From assembly GCF_000424385.1 (NCBI RefSeq), contig NZ_AUJU01000007.1:1-64000 (forward strand): a stretch of DNA of 64,000 nt, given 5' to 3'. Under the pieces are notes generated by a model. That model made no database searches, was not told where the DNA came from, and worked only from the letters and a program-made list of their open reading frames with translations. Source of the stretch: Butyrivibrio sp. LC3010 (lineage in GTDB: Bacteria; Bacillota; Clostridia; Lachnospirales; Lachnospiraceae). The position numbers and the translations under genes were made by a program. Positions 52,728 through 62,026 of the stretch are shown here, piece after piece. Each line of letters opens with the position of its first letter. The stretch's first letter is position 1.

Positions 52728-54044
52728 ATGGGAGAGTACGATAAAATTTATAATGCCGGAAATAAAATATTAAAAGAAGTAACTAAGGCGGTTGAAACCG
52801 GTGATTATAACAATCTTAGTGCTTCACTTAAGGATGCGGTTAATACTGCAAAAGCTAATTCTTCACAGAATTTCAGAGGAACTGCTTCAGCTACAAGAAC
52901 CGTCCGTTATGCAGGTGCTGCAAGAAGAACCCCCTTTTTTACGAGAAAAGTAAGTTTTAATACAGGTGTGGGGAAGATTGTACTTGGTGTACTGGGAGCT
53001 TCATTTTTCGGACTTTCAGCGCTTGGAATGATGATGGATGCAGCTATATGGCCGGCAGTTGTATTACTTGCAATCACTGCAGGTTTTGGATATCTGATAA
53101 AAAGCGGTCAGGATGATAAGAAGCTTGCCAGAATCTTTAATAAATATGGAAGAATACTTGGTAATGCAGAGTATTTTGCAGTTGGAGACCTTGCCATAGC
53201 TGCGGGAGAGAGATCGGATGATGTTCTTAAGAATATAAAGAAGATGATCGGAAAGGATTTTCTTCCCACTGCCAGACTTGATCAGAATGAAACAACCGTA
53301 ATGCTTTCAGAGAGAGCATTCGCACAGTATTTACAGGCTGAAAAGGCAAGACGTGAACGCGAATTTGCCGAGAATCAGAATTCGCTGAAGAATGCAGCAG
53401 AGATGAAGCAAAATGAACGTTTCCAGGCAGAGAGCATGGAAGGCGTAACAGATAATGGTGTTAAAGCGATAATCAGGGAAGGCAATGAATATCTGGAAAC
53501 AATTCGCAGAATCAATGATGCGATTCCGGGTGAGGAGATGTCTGAAAAGTTATATCAGCTTGAGAATATCATGAGGAAAATATTCAAGCAGGTTGAGAAA
53601 GAGCCTGAATGTGCTGATGAACTGAAGAAATTCATGAATTATTATCTGCCTACTACAACAAAGCTTCTCAATGCATATGTTGATCTGGATAAGCAGCCTG
53701 AGGCCGGTAATAATATAACTCAGACCAAGAGAGATATAGAGGATGCCATAGAGGTTATAAATGAAGCTTTTGAAAATCTGCTTGATAGTCTTTTCCAGGA
53801 TATGGCATGGGATATTTCATCTGATATATCAGTAATGAAGACCATGATGGCTCAGGACGGACTTACACCTGATGGATTTGCAAAAGTCCAGAGTTCTCAG
53901 CAGGGAGCTGTAGCTTTTCAGAGTGCTCCGGTATCCCAGGAGTTTCAGGCAGCAGAACTGGCACAGACAGCTGAAGCAATTCAGAACGCCGCTACAGGAA
54001 GTGCACAGGCAGCAGAGGATGATAAGGTACAACTCAGATTTTGA
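52728..54044 (+). CDS. XpaC-like membrane protein
   Basis: 438 residues: basic N-terminus, two close transmembrane segments (about 83-105 and 109-128), then a long helical cytoplasmic region (charged coil near 205-235) and an Ala/Gln-rich end. This matches the XpaC family (named for 5-bromo-4-chloroindolyl phosphate hydrolysis in Bacillus), whose molecular role is unclear. It is paired with TelA as in Bacillus xpaC-yaaN. Confidence 0.85.
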   Translation: MGEYDKIYNAGNKILKEVTKAVETGDYNNLSASLKDAVNTAKANSSQNFRGTASATRTVRYAGAARRTPFFTRKVSFNTGVGKIVLGVLGASFFGLSALGMMMDAAIWPAVVLLAITAGFGYLIKSGQDDKKLARIFNKYGRILGNAEYFAVGDLAIAAGERSDDVLKNIKKMIGKDFLPTARLDQNETTVMLSERAFAQYLQAEKARREREFAENQNSLKNAAEMKQNERFQAESMEGVTDNGVKAIIREGNEYLETIRRINDAIPGEEMSEKLYQLENIMRKIFKQVEKEPECADELKKFMNYYLPTTTKLLNAYVDLDKQPEAGNNITQTKRDIEDAIEVINEAFENLLDSLFQDMAWDISSDISVMKTMMAQDGLTPDGFAKVQSSQQGAVAFQSAPVSQEFQAAELAQTAEAIQNAATGSAQAAEDDKVQLRF

Positions 54045-54128
54045 TTATAAGGGAATCGATTATATTTAGTCGGAAATGTATGTTTTTTGCAACATTTTGA
54101 AAATAAATATTTAGTTGGAGGAAGTAAA

Positions 54129-55286
54129 ATGGGAGACGAGTTTAAGGAGTTTGAAAATTCAGCACCGACATTGTCATTTGATATGCCGGCAGCTGATGGG
54201 GCAGGAGCTGCAGCAGCTGTTCAGGAGGAGCCCAAGGCTGAGGAAGTACAGCCTAAGGAAGCTCAGCTCACAGAAGAAGAAATGAAGCAGGTTGATGCTT
54301 TTGTAGATCAGATCGACCTTACAAATTCTCAGGGCATAATGAACTATGGTGCAGGCACACAGAAGAAGATGGCTGACTTTTCAGAGAAGGCTATAGACAA
54401 TGTACGCACTAAAGACATGGGACAGGTTGGTGATATGATTGCCGGTCTTGTAACAGAGCTTAAGAACTTTGAAGTAGAGGAAGATGAAAAGGGAATCAAG
54501 GCATTTTTCAAAAAGAGCACAAACAAGGTAACTGCTCTTAAAGCCAGATATACCAGTGTTGAGAAAAATGTTGAGACAATAAGCAGCGAGCTTGAGCGTC
54601 ATCAGGTTCAGCTTATGAAAGACGTTGCAACATTAGACAATATGTATAAGCTCAATCTTAACTATTACAAAGAGCTTTCAATGTACATTATCGCAGGTAA
54701 GAAGAAGCTTGAGCAGGTAAGAGCTAATGAGCTCGTTGAGGCTCAGAAGAAAGCTGAGCAGTCAGGACTTCCTGAGGATGCACAGGCTGCAAAGGATCTT
54801 GCTTCACTTTGCGACAGATTTGAAAAGAAGATCTATGATCTTGAGCTTACCCGTACCATCGCTATGCAGACAGGCCCTCAGATCCGTATGGTTCAGAGTG
54901 CTGACACAGCAATGGCTGAGAAGATCCAGTCAACTATCGTAAATACAATTCCGCTTTGGAAGAACCAGATGGTTATTGCTATAGGTATCGAGCATTCAGC
55001 ACAGGCTGCAAAGGCTGAGCGTGAAGTCAACGACATGACCAATGCTCTTCTTAAAAAGAATGCTGATATGCTTAAAGTAGCATCTGTCGAAGCTGCCAAG
55101 GAGTCTGAGAGAGGTATTGTTGATATGGAGACACTTAAGCATACAAATGAAACTCTGATCTCAACTCTTGATGAAGTTATGAAGATTCAGACAGAGGGTA
55201 AGGAAAGAAGAAAGACAGCAGAGGCAGAGCTTGAGCAGATTGAGGGTCAGCTTCGTGAAAAGCTCCTGCAGGCTGCAAAGAATTAA
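54129..55286 (+). CDS. TelA/YaaN family protein (toxic anion resistance family)
   Basis: 385 residues from ATG 54129 (TTGGAGGAAG 5 bp before). Acidic, Pro/Ala/Glu-rich N-terminus (about 1-60), then a wholly helical TelA domain with long coiled-coils (near 150-380). The family is named for tellurite resistance but its function is unproven. It follows the XpaC-like gene by 84 bp; the two probably act together. Confidence 0.88.
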   Translation: MGDEFKEFENSAPTLSFDMPAADGAGAAAAVQEEPKAEEVQPKEAQLTEEEMKQVDAFVDQIDLTNSQGIMNYGAGTQKKMADFSEKAIDNVRTKDMGQVGDMIAGLVTELKNFEVEEDEKGIKAFFKKSTNKVTALKARYTSVEKNVETISSELERHQVQLMKDVATLDNMYKLNLNYYKELSMYIIAGKKKLEQVRANELVEAQKKAEQSGLPEDAQAAKDLASLCDRFEKKIYDLELTRTIAMQTGPQIRMVQSADTAMAEKIQSTIVNTIPLWKNQMVIAIGIEHSAQAAKAEREVNDMTNALLKKNADMLKVASVEAAKESERGIVDMETLKHTNETLISTLDEVMKIQTEGKERRKTAEAELEQIEGQLREKLLQAAKN

Positions 55287-55313
55287 TATAAGTGGGAAGG
55301 TTGATTTTTTAAG

Positions 55314-56489
55314 ATGGAACAGAACATGAAAGAAGAAGTTTTAAGGGGATTTGAAGAGCAGTACGGCAAAAATGACAGTGTTAAAGCTTATTTTGCACCC
55401 GGAAGAGTTAATCTTATAGGTGAGCACACTGATTATAACGGAGGACACGTTTTCCCCTGCGCGCTCACTATCGGTACTTATGCAGCCGCAGCAAAAAGAG
55501 ATGACAGAAAGATGCGTTTCTTTTCCATGAACTTTGATAATTCAAGAGTAATAGAGGCTTCTCTGGATGATCTTGAAGCATATAAGACTGCGGGCTGGAC
55601 AGCATATCCTATCGGAGTTGTATGGGCCTTTGAAAAGAGAGGATTCAAGCTTGATAAAGGCTTTGATATGGTAGTCTATGGAAATATCCCAAATGGATCA
55701 GGTCTTTCATCTTCTGCATCACTTGAAGTTTTGACCGGATTTATTCTTAGAGAACTGTATGGCTTTGATGTAACTAATCAGGATCTTGCACTTATCGGAC
55801 AGTATTCTGAAAACAATTTTAATGGATGCAATTGTGGTATTATGGACCAGTTTGCTGTTGCCATGGGAAAAGAAGACAATGCTATTTTCCTGGATACTGC
55901 AGATCTTTCATTTGAGTATGCACCTATTAAACTAGATGGAGCAAAGATTATTATTAGCAATACTAATAAGAAGCATAAGCTCACAGACTCTGCTTATAAT
56001 GATAGAAGAAGTGCTTGTGAGAAGGCACTTGAAGAGCTTAAGACAGTTGTTGATATTGATGGACTTGGAGACCTCACCGAAGAGGAATTTGAAGCTCATA
56101 AAGATGTCATCAAAGATGCTGACAGACAGTTAAAGGCTAAGCATGCTGTTTATGAGAATCAGAGAGCAATCAACGCAGTTGCTGCGCTTAAGGAAGGTAA
56201 CCTTGAGAAGTTTGGTGAGCTCATGAAGCAGTCACACATCTCATTACGTGACGATTATGATGTTACAGGAATCGAACTTGATACTCTTGCAGAGGAAGCT
56301 TGGAAGATTCCGGGAGTCATTGGCTCAAGAATGACAGGCGGCGGTTTTGGCGGCTGCACGGTTTCAATTGTTAAGGATGAAGCAGTTGAAGACTTTAAAA
56401 AGAAGGTCGGAGACGCTTATCGTGAAAAAATAGGTTATGATGCAAGCTTCTACACCGTTTCAATAGGTGGAGGCCCGGCAGTAATCTGA
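55314..56489 (+). CDS. galK: Galactokinase
   Basis: 391 residues, GHMP kinase. Galactose motif GRVNLIGEHTDYNGG near 29-43, ATP-binding GSGLSSSASLEV near 125, catalytic Asp region CGIMDQF near 174, and GGGFGGC near 343. It phosphorylates D-galactose in the Leloir pathway. No galT/galE is nearby. A GGGAAGG site lies about 13 bp before the ATG; ATG 55326 is an alternative. Confidence 0.95.
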   Translation: MEQNMKEEVLRGFEEQYGKNDSVKAYFAPGRVNLIGEHTDYNGGHVFPCALTIGTYAAAAKRDDRKMRFFSMNFDNSRVIEASLDDLEAYKTAGWTAYPIGVVWAFEKRGFKLDKGFDMVVYGNIPNGSGLSSSASLEVLTGFILRELYGFDVTNQDLALIGQYSENNFNGCNCGIMDQFAVAMGKEDNAIFLDTADLSFEYAPIKLDGAKIIISNTNKKHKLTDSAYNDRRSACEKALEELKTVVDIDGLGDLTEEEFEAHKDVIKDADRQLKAKHAVYENQRAINAVAALKEGNLEKFGELMKQSHISLRDDYDVTGIELDTLAEEAWKIPGVIGSRMTGGGFGGCTVSIVKDEAVEDFKKKVGDAYREKIGYDASFYTVSIGGGPAVI

Positions 56490-56496
56490 CTTTAAA

Positions 56497-56537
56497 AGAA
56501 AAGCAGTCGATTGAAATACAATCGGCTGCTTTTATAT
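56497..56537. terminator. Convergent terminator between galK and the minus-strand gene
   Basis: AAAAGCAGTCGATTG and CAATCGGCTGCTTTT arms with one wobble, flanked by A-rich and T-rich sequence. Confidence 0.9.
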
Positions 56538-56561
56538 GAAACAGATCTGGTAAAACAAGTA

Positions 56562-57212
56562 TTAGCTTATTTCACTCAGTGTATTGTCATCCAGGTATTC
56601 ATTGAGAATACTTATTATATTATCTTTGCTTAAAGAATTAAGTGATCTTGCTATGGGAAGAAGGCTCTCGATTTTTTTATGAATATCGGGATTTTCCAGG
56701 GATAGCTTGTTTTTATACATGTCACACAGAAGCCTGTAGGTTGCTGTTACATCACTCTTTGTAGATATGGAAAACTCGAGGAGTTCAGTTGCTTCCTTAT
56801 ATAAACCTGCATCATATAATTCCTTGGCCCATTTTTGCAGGGTGGTAACAAGGGTAGTATAATTCTGATCATATATTGTGAGTTCCGTAATATTGGGAGC
56901 ACCGTATTGAAGTTTTAAGTCGGTATTTGTTATTCCTGTAAAATTGACTATTTTCTGGTCTGAGAGATTTTTAATGTTTCTTTCGCAAAAATCAATCTCA
57001 TGGTTGCCGGATACAACACCAAAAGGCAGCCTTTCAATGGGAATGGTAATGTAGTCAAGCGAATCAAGACTTTTACGTCTTGTACTGTTCGCACGAAGCT
57101 CTTTGTTCCAGAAATCATCTTCATTTTTACGGGCCTTTCGATTGCTTCTGTGAATGGCAATATTGGTAAAAATTACAAAGAGTATGAAACTTGTAAAAAA
57201 GGGTAATCTCAT
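56562..57212 (-). CDS. Membrane-anchored protein of unknown function with helical repeats
   Basis: 216 residues: an N-terminal transmembrane helix (about 3-20) followed by a basic stretch, a beta-strand-containing middle region and TPR-like helices (AKELYDAGLYKEATELLEFS near 130). I do not recognise a family. AAAGGATAT lies before the ATG. The only neighbour upstream is a plus-strand gene starting 37 bp away. Confidence 0.7.
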   Translation of the reverse strand: MRLPFFTSFILFVIFTNIAIHRSNRKARKNEDDFWNKELRANSTRRKSLDSLDYITIPIERLPFGVVSGNHEIDFCERNIKNLSDQKIVNFTGITNTDLKLQYGAPNITELTIYDQNYTTLVTTLQKWAKELYDAGLYKEATELLEFSISTKSDVTATYRLLCDMYKNKLSLENPDIHKKIESLLPIARSLNSLSKDNIISILNEYLDDNTLSEIS

Positions 57213-57249
57213 TTATAATATCCTTTCAGAAAATGAGGAGAATGATTTT

Positions 57250-57363
57250 ATGTTATTAAAATTTTTTAATTCCGGTAAAAACAGAAAAGTTATTTCTGCA
57301 ATAATAATCATTGTTTTGATACTTGCACTGGTTATTCCGCTGGCAAGCAGTCTTTCATTTTGA
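57250..57363 (+). CDS. Small single-span membrane protein, 37 aa
   Basis: MLLKFFNSGKNRKV is followed by a strongly hydrophobic helix (about 14-33) and a short tail. GAGGAG lies 8 bp before the ATG, and the predicted helix is convincing, so I think it is real. It sits 48 bp before the VanW-type gene and may be co-transcribed. Function unknown. Confidence 0.6.
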   Translation: MLLKFFNSGKNRKVISAIIIIVLILALVIPLASSLSF

Positions 57364-57411
57364 TTATATATCACCGGAATTTGCCAGAAAAGTGGCGAAA
57401 TGGAGAAGTTT

Positions 57412-59154
57412 ATGAAAAAATTTATGTTTCTTTGTCTGATGGCGCTTCTACTTGTTCTTGTAGCACCGGCAAGTAGAGCAGAGGCTGCTTCAGATACTAT
57501 TCATCAAGGCGTTTTTATTGGTGATGTTGATGTTTCGGGCATGACAACTGCGCAGGCGACTGAAGCTGTTAATCAGTACATTGAGCAGCTGCGAGCAAAG
57601 AACGTAACTCTTAAGGGGAAGGATGAAGGCCAGAGTGTTACCGTTACTATGGCTGATTTCGGACTTGGATGGGCTAACACTGAAGTAATCGATGAAGCAT
57701 TTTCTCTCTGCAGAGAGGGCAATGTCATAGAGCGATATAAAGCGATCAAGGATCTTGAACATAGTACACAGAGATATAATATTGAGTACTCGTTTAATGA
57801 TGACGCAATTTTTCAGATTCTTGAAGTTAATTGTGCTCCTTTTAATGTTTCAAAGGTTAATTATACTTTGCAGAAAACTGCTAGCGGATTCACAGTAAGT
57901 GACGGGCAGGTGGGATATATTCTGGATGAGCAGGATTCCTTGAAGAACATCAAGAACTTTGTTCAGAATGAATGGAACCATGAGGATTGCGCGATTGATG
58001 TAGTTATTGATGAGGACCAGCCTCAGGGAAGTTATGAACAACTGAGCAAGGTCGGGGATGTTCTTGGAACCTATACAACGAGTTATTCCAGTTCCGGAGC
58101 AGCGAGAAGTGCAAATGTAGCTAATGGCTGTAAGCTTATTGATGGAACTACATTGTATCCCGGAGAAGAGTTCTCTGTACTTGGGAAGATCACTCCTTTT
58201 ACAGAGGCTAACGGATATTTTCCTGCCGGATCATACTTAAATGGTATCGTGGTTGAGAGTATTGGTGGTGGAATTTGTCAGGTGTCAACGACTCTTTACA
58301 ATGCAGTACTTAATGCAGAGCTTGAGGTTACTGAACGTCACAATCATTCCATGATCATTAATTATGTTAAGCCATCAATGGATGCGGCTATTGCTGAAAG
58401 TGGCGGTAAGAATTTCAGATTTGTTAACAGTACGGATTATCCTATATATATAGAAGGAACTACAAATTCAAGTAAACAGATCACATTTACAATTTATGGT
58501 GTTGAAACAAGACCTTCAACTCATAAGGTCGCATATGAGAGCGAAGTACTTGAGACCATACCTGCAGGACCTGATCAGATTGTTGCAAATGGCGGAGCAC
58601 CGATAGGTGCTATCAGTACGCAGAGTGCACATATCGGATATAAGGCACAGCTCTGGAAGATAACTTATGAGAATGGTGCAGAAACCGGAAGAGAAGTAGT
58701 TAATAAGAGTAATTACAAGATGGTACCCAGAATAGTAACTGTTGGTACAGCTACCGGTGATCCGACAGCTGCAGCACAGATGGCTACTGCGATGGCTACA
58801 GGAGATATCAACCAGATTAAGGCTGTATCAGGAGCAATAGCAGCAGTTCAGCAGGCAGCAGCTAGCGGAGGAGATGTTGAGGCAGCTCAGGCAGCAGCGG
58901 CGGCTCAGGCAGCTTCTGCACAGGCTCAGCTTCAGGCACAACAGGATGCAGCGGCTGCGGCTGCGGCAGCAGCACAAGCACCTGCTGAAGCGGCACCGGC
59001 ACCGACTGAGGCAGCACCGGCACCTGCTGAAGCAGCACCGGCACCGGCTGAGGCGACACCGGCACCTGCTGAGGCGACACCGGCACCTGCTGAGGCAGCA
59101 CCTGCTCCTGCAGAGACTCCCGCACCGGCAGAGGAACCTGCTCCTGAAGGTTGA
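57412..59154 (+). CDS. VanW/YoaR-type cell-envelope protein
   Basis: 580 residues from ATG 57412, with GGAG 6 bp before it; the ATG at 57400 would place charged residues ahead of the signal. Signal peptide (about 1-24), a PG_binding_4/YoaR-type domain (about 70-210), VanW domain (SPxxxFTEANGYFPAGSYLNG-like, then GGGICQVSTTLYNAVLNAEL near 286), and a C-terminal Pro/Ala/Glu-rich tail of PAEAAPA repeats (about 520-580). It is exported and probably wall-associated; VanW-family function is not settled. Confidence 0.88.
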   Translation: MKKFMFLCLMALLLVLVAPASRAEAASDTIHQGVFIGDVDVSGMTTAQATEAVNQYIEQLRAKNVTLKGKDEGQSVTVTMADFGLGWANTEVIDEAFSLCREGNVIERYKAIKDLEHSTQRYNIEYSFNDDAIFQILEVNCAPFNVSKVNYTLQKTASGFTVSDGQVGYILDEQDSLKNIKNFVQNEWNHEDCAIDVVIDEDQPQGSYEQLSKVGDVLGTYTTSYSSSGAARSANVANGCKLIDGTTLYPGEEFSVLGKITPFTEANGYFPAGSYLNGIVVESIGGGICQVSTTLYNAVLNAELEVTERHNHSMIINYVKPSMDAAIAESGGKNFRFVNSTDYPIYIEGTTNSSKQITFTIYGVETRPSTHKVAYESEVLETIPAGPDQIVANGGAPIGAISTQSAHIGYKAQLWKITYENGAETGREVVNKSNYKMVPRIVTVGTATGDPTAAAQMATAMATGDINQIKAVSGAIAAVQQAAASGGDVEAAQAAAAAQAASAQAQLQAQQDAAAAAAAAAQAPAEAAPAPTEAAPAPAEAAPAPAEATPAPAEATPAPAEAAPAPAETPAPAEEPAPEG

Positions 59155-59182
59155 TTTATATAATAAAGGTGAAAATAATATA

Positions 59183-60205
59183 ATGAGAATCGGAAAAGTT
59201 ACAGAGAGTGTATTAAAGCGCTCAGTGTTAAAACTTATAAAAAGTGATTCTAATAGAGAAAGCGCAGCTGCTAAATCAGACTGCGCTTATTCTATAGATG
59301 AAGATGGAAGCGTTCTGCTTTCTTCGGTGTCCACTATGACCGTGAAAACTGATGAGGCAGGATTCTTTGCAGTGCATAATGCTGCAAACAATGTTTTTTG
59401 TATGGGCGGAAAGCCCACAATGGCAGTACTGAATATCTTATTAGCTGCTGATGCTGAAGAATCAGAACTAAAAAAAGTTATGAGAAGCGCGATAAAAGCT
59501 GCAAACGACCTGGGTATTGCAATAGAAGGCGGTCATACAGAGGTTACTGATGCAGTAGAGAGAACAGTTGTAAGCGCTATCGTTACCGGAATATCTAAGG
59601 CAAAAAGCAATAGCAAGGCTTTGGAAAAAGATGATAAAACTTTTCTTAATAATATCGAGGGGAAGTTAAAGGACAGCTGCGATATTATAATTACTAAATG
59701 GATTGCTCTGGAAGGGACAGCTATTTTGGCTGCAAATGAAGCTGATAAGTTAAAAGGAAGGCTTCCGGATTATATGATAAAGGAAGCAGCCGGATATAAG
59801 AGGCTTGTTTCTGTGAAAAACGATGCCCAGATAGCGTTGTCATCCGGTGCTCTTGTGACACATGATGTTTCCATGGGAGGAATATTTGCTGCATTATGGG
59901 ATATATCTGAGAGGGCAGGCTGCGGAATGGAAGTGGACCTTAAGAAGATACCGATAAGGCAGGAAACTGTTGAGATAACCAATTATCTGGGATTAAATCC
60001 GTATCAGATGATTTCGGGTGGCTCTCTTTTGATAATTGCGCCCGATGGAGACAGAGTTGTAAGAAGCCTTGAAGATGCAGGAATAAATGCAACTATTATA
60101 GGTGTTACTACTAATAAAAATGATAAGATAATAAGAAATGAAGATGAAATAAGATATCTGGATAAGCCAATGGCAGATGAGATTTTAAAGATAAACAATT
60201 ATTGA
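59183..60205 (+). CDS. AIR-synthase-fold protein, HypE/ThiL-like
   Basis: 340 residues from ATG 59183. The AIR-synthase superfamily pattern is present: VKTDEAGFFAVHNAANNVFC near 53, IAIEGGHTEV near 111, and a C-terminal domain with VTHDVSMGGIFAALWD near 225 and SGGSLLIIA near 278. Closest in form to HypE-like hydrogenase-maturation proteins, but no hyp neighbours exist here, so the reaction is unknown. AAAGGTG lies before the ATG. It is 28 bp after the VanW-type gene. Confidence 0.8.
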   Translation: MRIGKVTESVLKRSVLKLIKSDSNRESAAAKSDCAYSIDEDGSVLLSSVSTMTVKTDEAGFFAVHNAANNVFCMGGKPTMAVLNILLAADAEESELKKVMRSAIKAANDLGIAIEGGHTEVTDAVERTVVSAIVTGISKAKSNSKALEKDDKTFLNNIEGKLKDSCDIIITKWIALEGTAILAANEADKLKGRLPDYMIKEAAGYKRLVSVKNDAQIALSSGALVTHDVSMGGIFAALWDISERAGCGMEVDLKKIPIRQETVEITNYLGLNPYQMISGGSLLIIAPDGDRVVRSLEDAGINATIIGVTTNKNDKIIRNEDEIRYLDKPMADEILKINNY

Positions 60206-60310
60206 TTACATCAGAAACCGGGTATTAATATTTTCAGGATTATATCGATGGATTAAAGTGGTATCGGAAAATATGTATTTTAAAGACTTTTCGAATAAAA
60301 CCTGCATCCG

Positions 60311-60319
60311 TGGTATAAT
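60311..60319 (+). promoter_or_regulatory. Extended -10 promoter of the Lrp-aminotransferase operon
   Basis: TGGTATAAT (TG-n-TATAAT), 37 bp before the Lrp start codon. A -35 element is weak, as is usual for extended -10 promoters. Confidence 0.65.
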
Positions 60320-60356
60320 TAAACGAATATTGTAAAAAAGTTGGAGGATAGATCAC

Positions 60357-60845
60357 ATGGTAAACAGAGAAGAACTACTTCGTACTATTGACAAGAACAG
60401 CCGAATCGGGGTTTCAGAGCTGGCGGTACTTTTATCAGCGCCCGAAATTGAAGTCGCGAATGAGCTTCGTGCCCTTGAGGACGAAGGAGTCATCTGTGGT
60501 TATCACACCATGATTGACTGGTCCAAGACTTCTATAGATAAGGTAATGGCACTTATTGAGGTTAAGGTTACTCCTCAGAGAGGAATAGGCTTTGACTCTA
60601 TAGCAGAGCGTATTTACAAGTATCCGGAAGTAACAAGTGTTTATCTTATGTCAGGTGGTTTCGATCTTATGGTAATGCTTGAGGGCAAGACTCTGAAGGA
60701 AGTGGCAAGCTTTGTAACTAACAAGCTTTCACCGCTTGATACTGTTCTTAGCTGCTCTACACATTTCATTTTGCAGAAATATAAAGAGCATGGAACAATA
60801 CTTGCTAAAAAATTTGACGATACAAGGGAGATAATTACACCATGA
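60357..60845 (+). CDS. Lrp/AsnC-family regulator
   Basis: 162 residues: N-terminal helix-turn-helix (about 1-55; IGVSELAVLLSAPEIEVANE) and a RAM/Lrp ligand domain (about 65-145). GGAGG lies 9 bp before the ATG. Lrp-type proteins sense amino acids. It overlaps the aminotransferase by 4 bp, so it probably controls that gene. Confidence 0.92.
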   Translation: MVNREELLRTIDKNSRIGVSELAVLLSAPEIEVANELRALEDEGVICGYHTMIDWSKTSIDKVMALIEVKVTPQRGIGFDSIAERIYKYPEVTSVYLMSGGFDLMVMLEGKTLKEVASFVTNKLSPLDTVLSCSTHFILQKYKEHGTILAKKFDDTREIITP

Positions 60846-62002
60846 GGAATCCGCTATCTGAGAAAATTGTAGAAATAAAGCCCTCTGGTATCCGTAAGTT
60901 TTTTGATGTGGTTAAGACCATAGACGGTGCAATATCCCTTGGTGTGGGCGAACCGGATTTTGACACACCATGGCATATCAGAGATGAGGGTATATATTCA
61001 CTTGAAAAAGGACGTACCTTTTATACATCAAATTCAGGTTTGATGGAGCTGAAAGAAGAAATCTGCAACTATATTAAGAGAAAGCAGAACACTACCTACA
61101 ATCCGTCCAATCAGGTACTTGTGACTGTAGGAGGTTCTGAAGCTATCGATCTTGCCATAAGAGCAATGGTTGATCCGGGGGATGAAGTACTCATTCCGCA
61201 GCCCAGTTATGTGTCTTATGAGCCCTGTGCCATTCTTGCCGGAGCAAAGCCTGTAATAATCGAGCTTAAGGAAGAGAATGAGTTCAGACTTACTGCTGAG
61301 GAACTGCTTGAGAATATTACAGATAAGACCAAACTGCTGGTTCTTCCTTTTCCCAATAATCCTACGGGAGCTATTATGGAGAAAAAGGACCTTGAAGCAA
61401 TTGCTAAGGTAATAATTGAAAAAGATATCTATGTTTTATCAGATGAGATATATAGTGAGCTAACATATACTGATAAGCATATTTCGATAGTTGAGATTCC
61501 CGGTATGTATGAGAGAACCATCCTGATCAATGGATTTTCAAAGTCCTATGCGATGACGGGATGGAGACTTGGCTATGCCTGCGGACCTGAGATTATCATT
61601 GCGCAGATGACTAAAATCCATCAGTTTGCCATAATGTGTGCACCCACAACCAGTCAGTACGCAGCGGTTGAAGCTCTTAAAAATGGTGATGAAGATGTGA
61701 ATATGATGAGAGAAGAGTACAATCACAGACGCCGCTACCTGATAAAAGAGCTGAGGGATATTGGGCTTCCATGTTTTGAACCCTTCGGTGCTTTTTATAT
61801 TTTCCCATGCATAAAGCAGTTTGGGATGAGCAGTGATGAGTTTGCGACAAGATTACTGCAGGAGGAGAAGCTGGCAGTCGTACCCGGGAACGCCTTTGGT
61901 GACTGCGGGGAAGGCTTTATCAGAATATCCTACGCATATTCTCTGGATGATCTTAAGAAAGCTATGGAGAGACTTAGAAGATTCATTCAGAAGCTGAACT
62001 GA
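60842..62002 (+). CDS. Class I/II PLP-dependent aminotransferase
   Basis: 386 residues. PLP lysine Lys234 in FSKSYAMTGWRLGY, GGSEAIDLAI near 98, FPNNPTGA near 172 and DEIYSEL near 201 are all typical. It resembles aspartate/aromatic aminotransferases of the PatA branch; the amino acid used is not evident. It is translationally coupled to the Lrp gene. Confidence 0.93.
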   Translation: MRNPLSEKIVEIKPSGIRKFFDVVKTIDGAISLGVGEPDFDTPWHIRDEGIYSLEKGRTFYTSNSGLMELKEEICNYIKRKQNTTYNPSNQVLVTVGGSEAIDLAIRAMVDPGDEVLIPQPSYVSYEPCAILAGAKPVIIELKEENEFRLTAEELLENITDKTKLLVLPFPNNPTGAIMEKKDLEAIAKVIIEKDIYVLSDEIYSELTYTDKHISIVEIPGMYERTILINGFSKSYAMTGWRLGYACGPEIIIAQMTKIHQFAIMCAPTTSQYAAVEALKNGDEDVNMMREEYNHRRRYLIKELRDIGLPCFEPFGAFYIFPCIKQFGMSSDEFATRLLQEEKLAVVPGNAFGDCGEGFIRISYAYSLDDLKKAMERLRRFIQKLN

Positions 62003-62026
62003 TAAATATCCGGATCAGAGGAAATT

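Noticed and set aside
58862..59125. Antisense and alternative frames over the VanW tail
   Set aside because: They derive from the repeated PAEAA-coding DNA and have no start signals.
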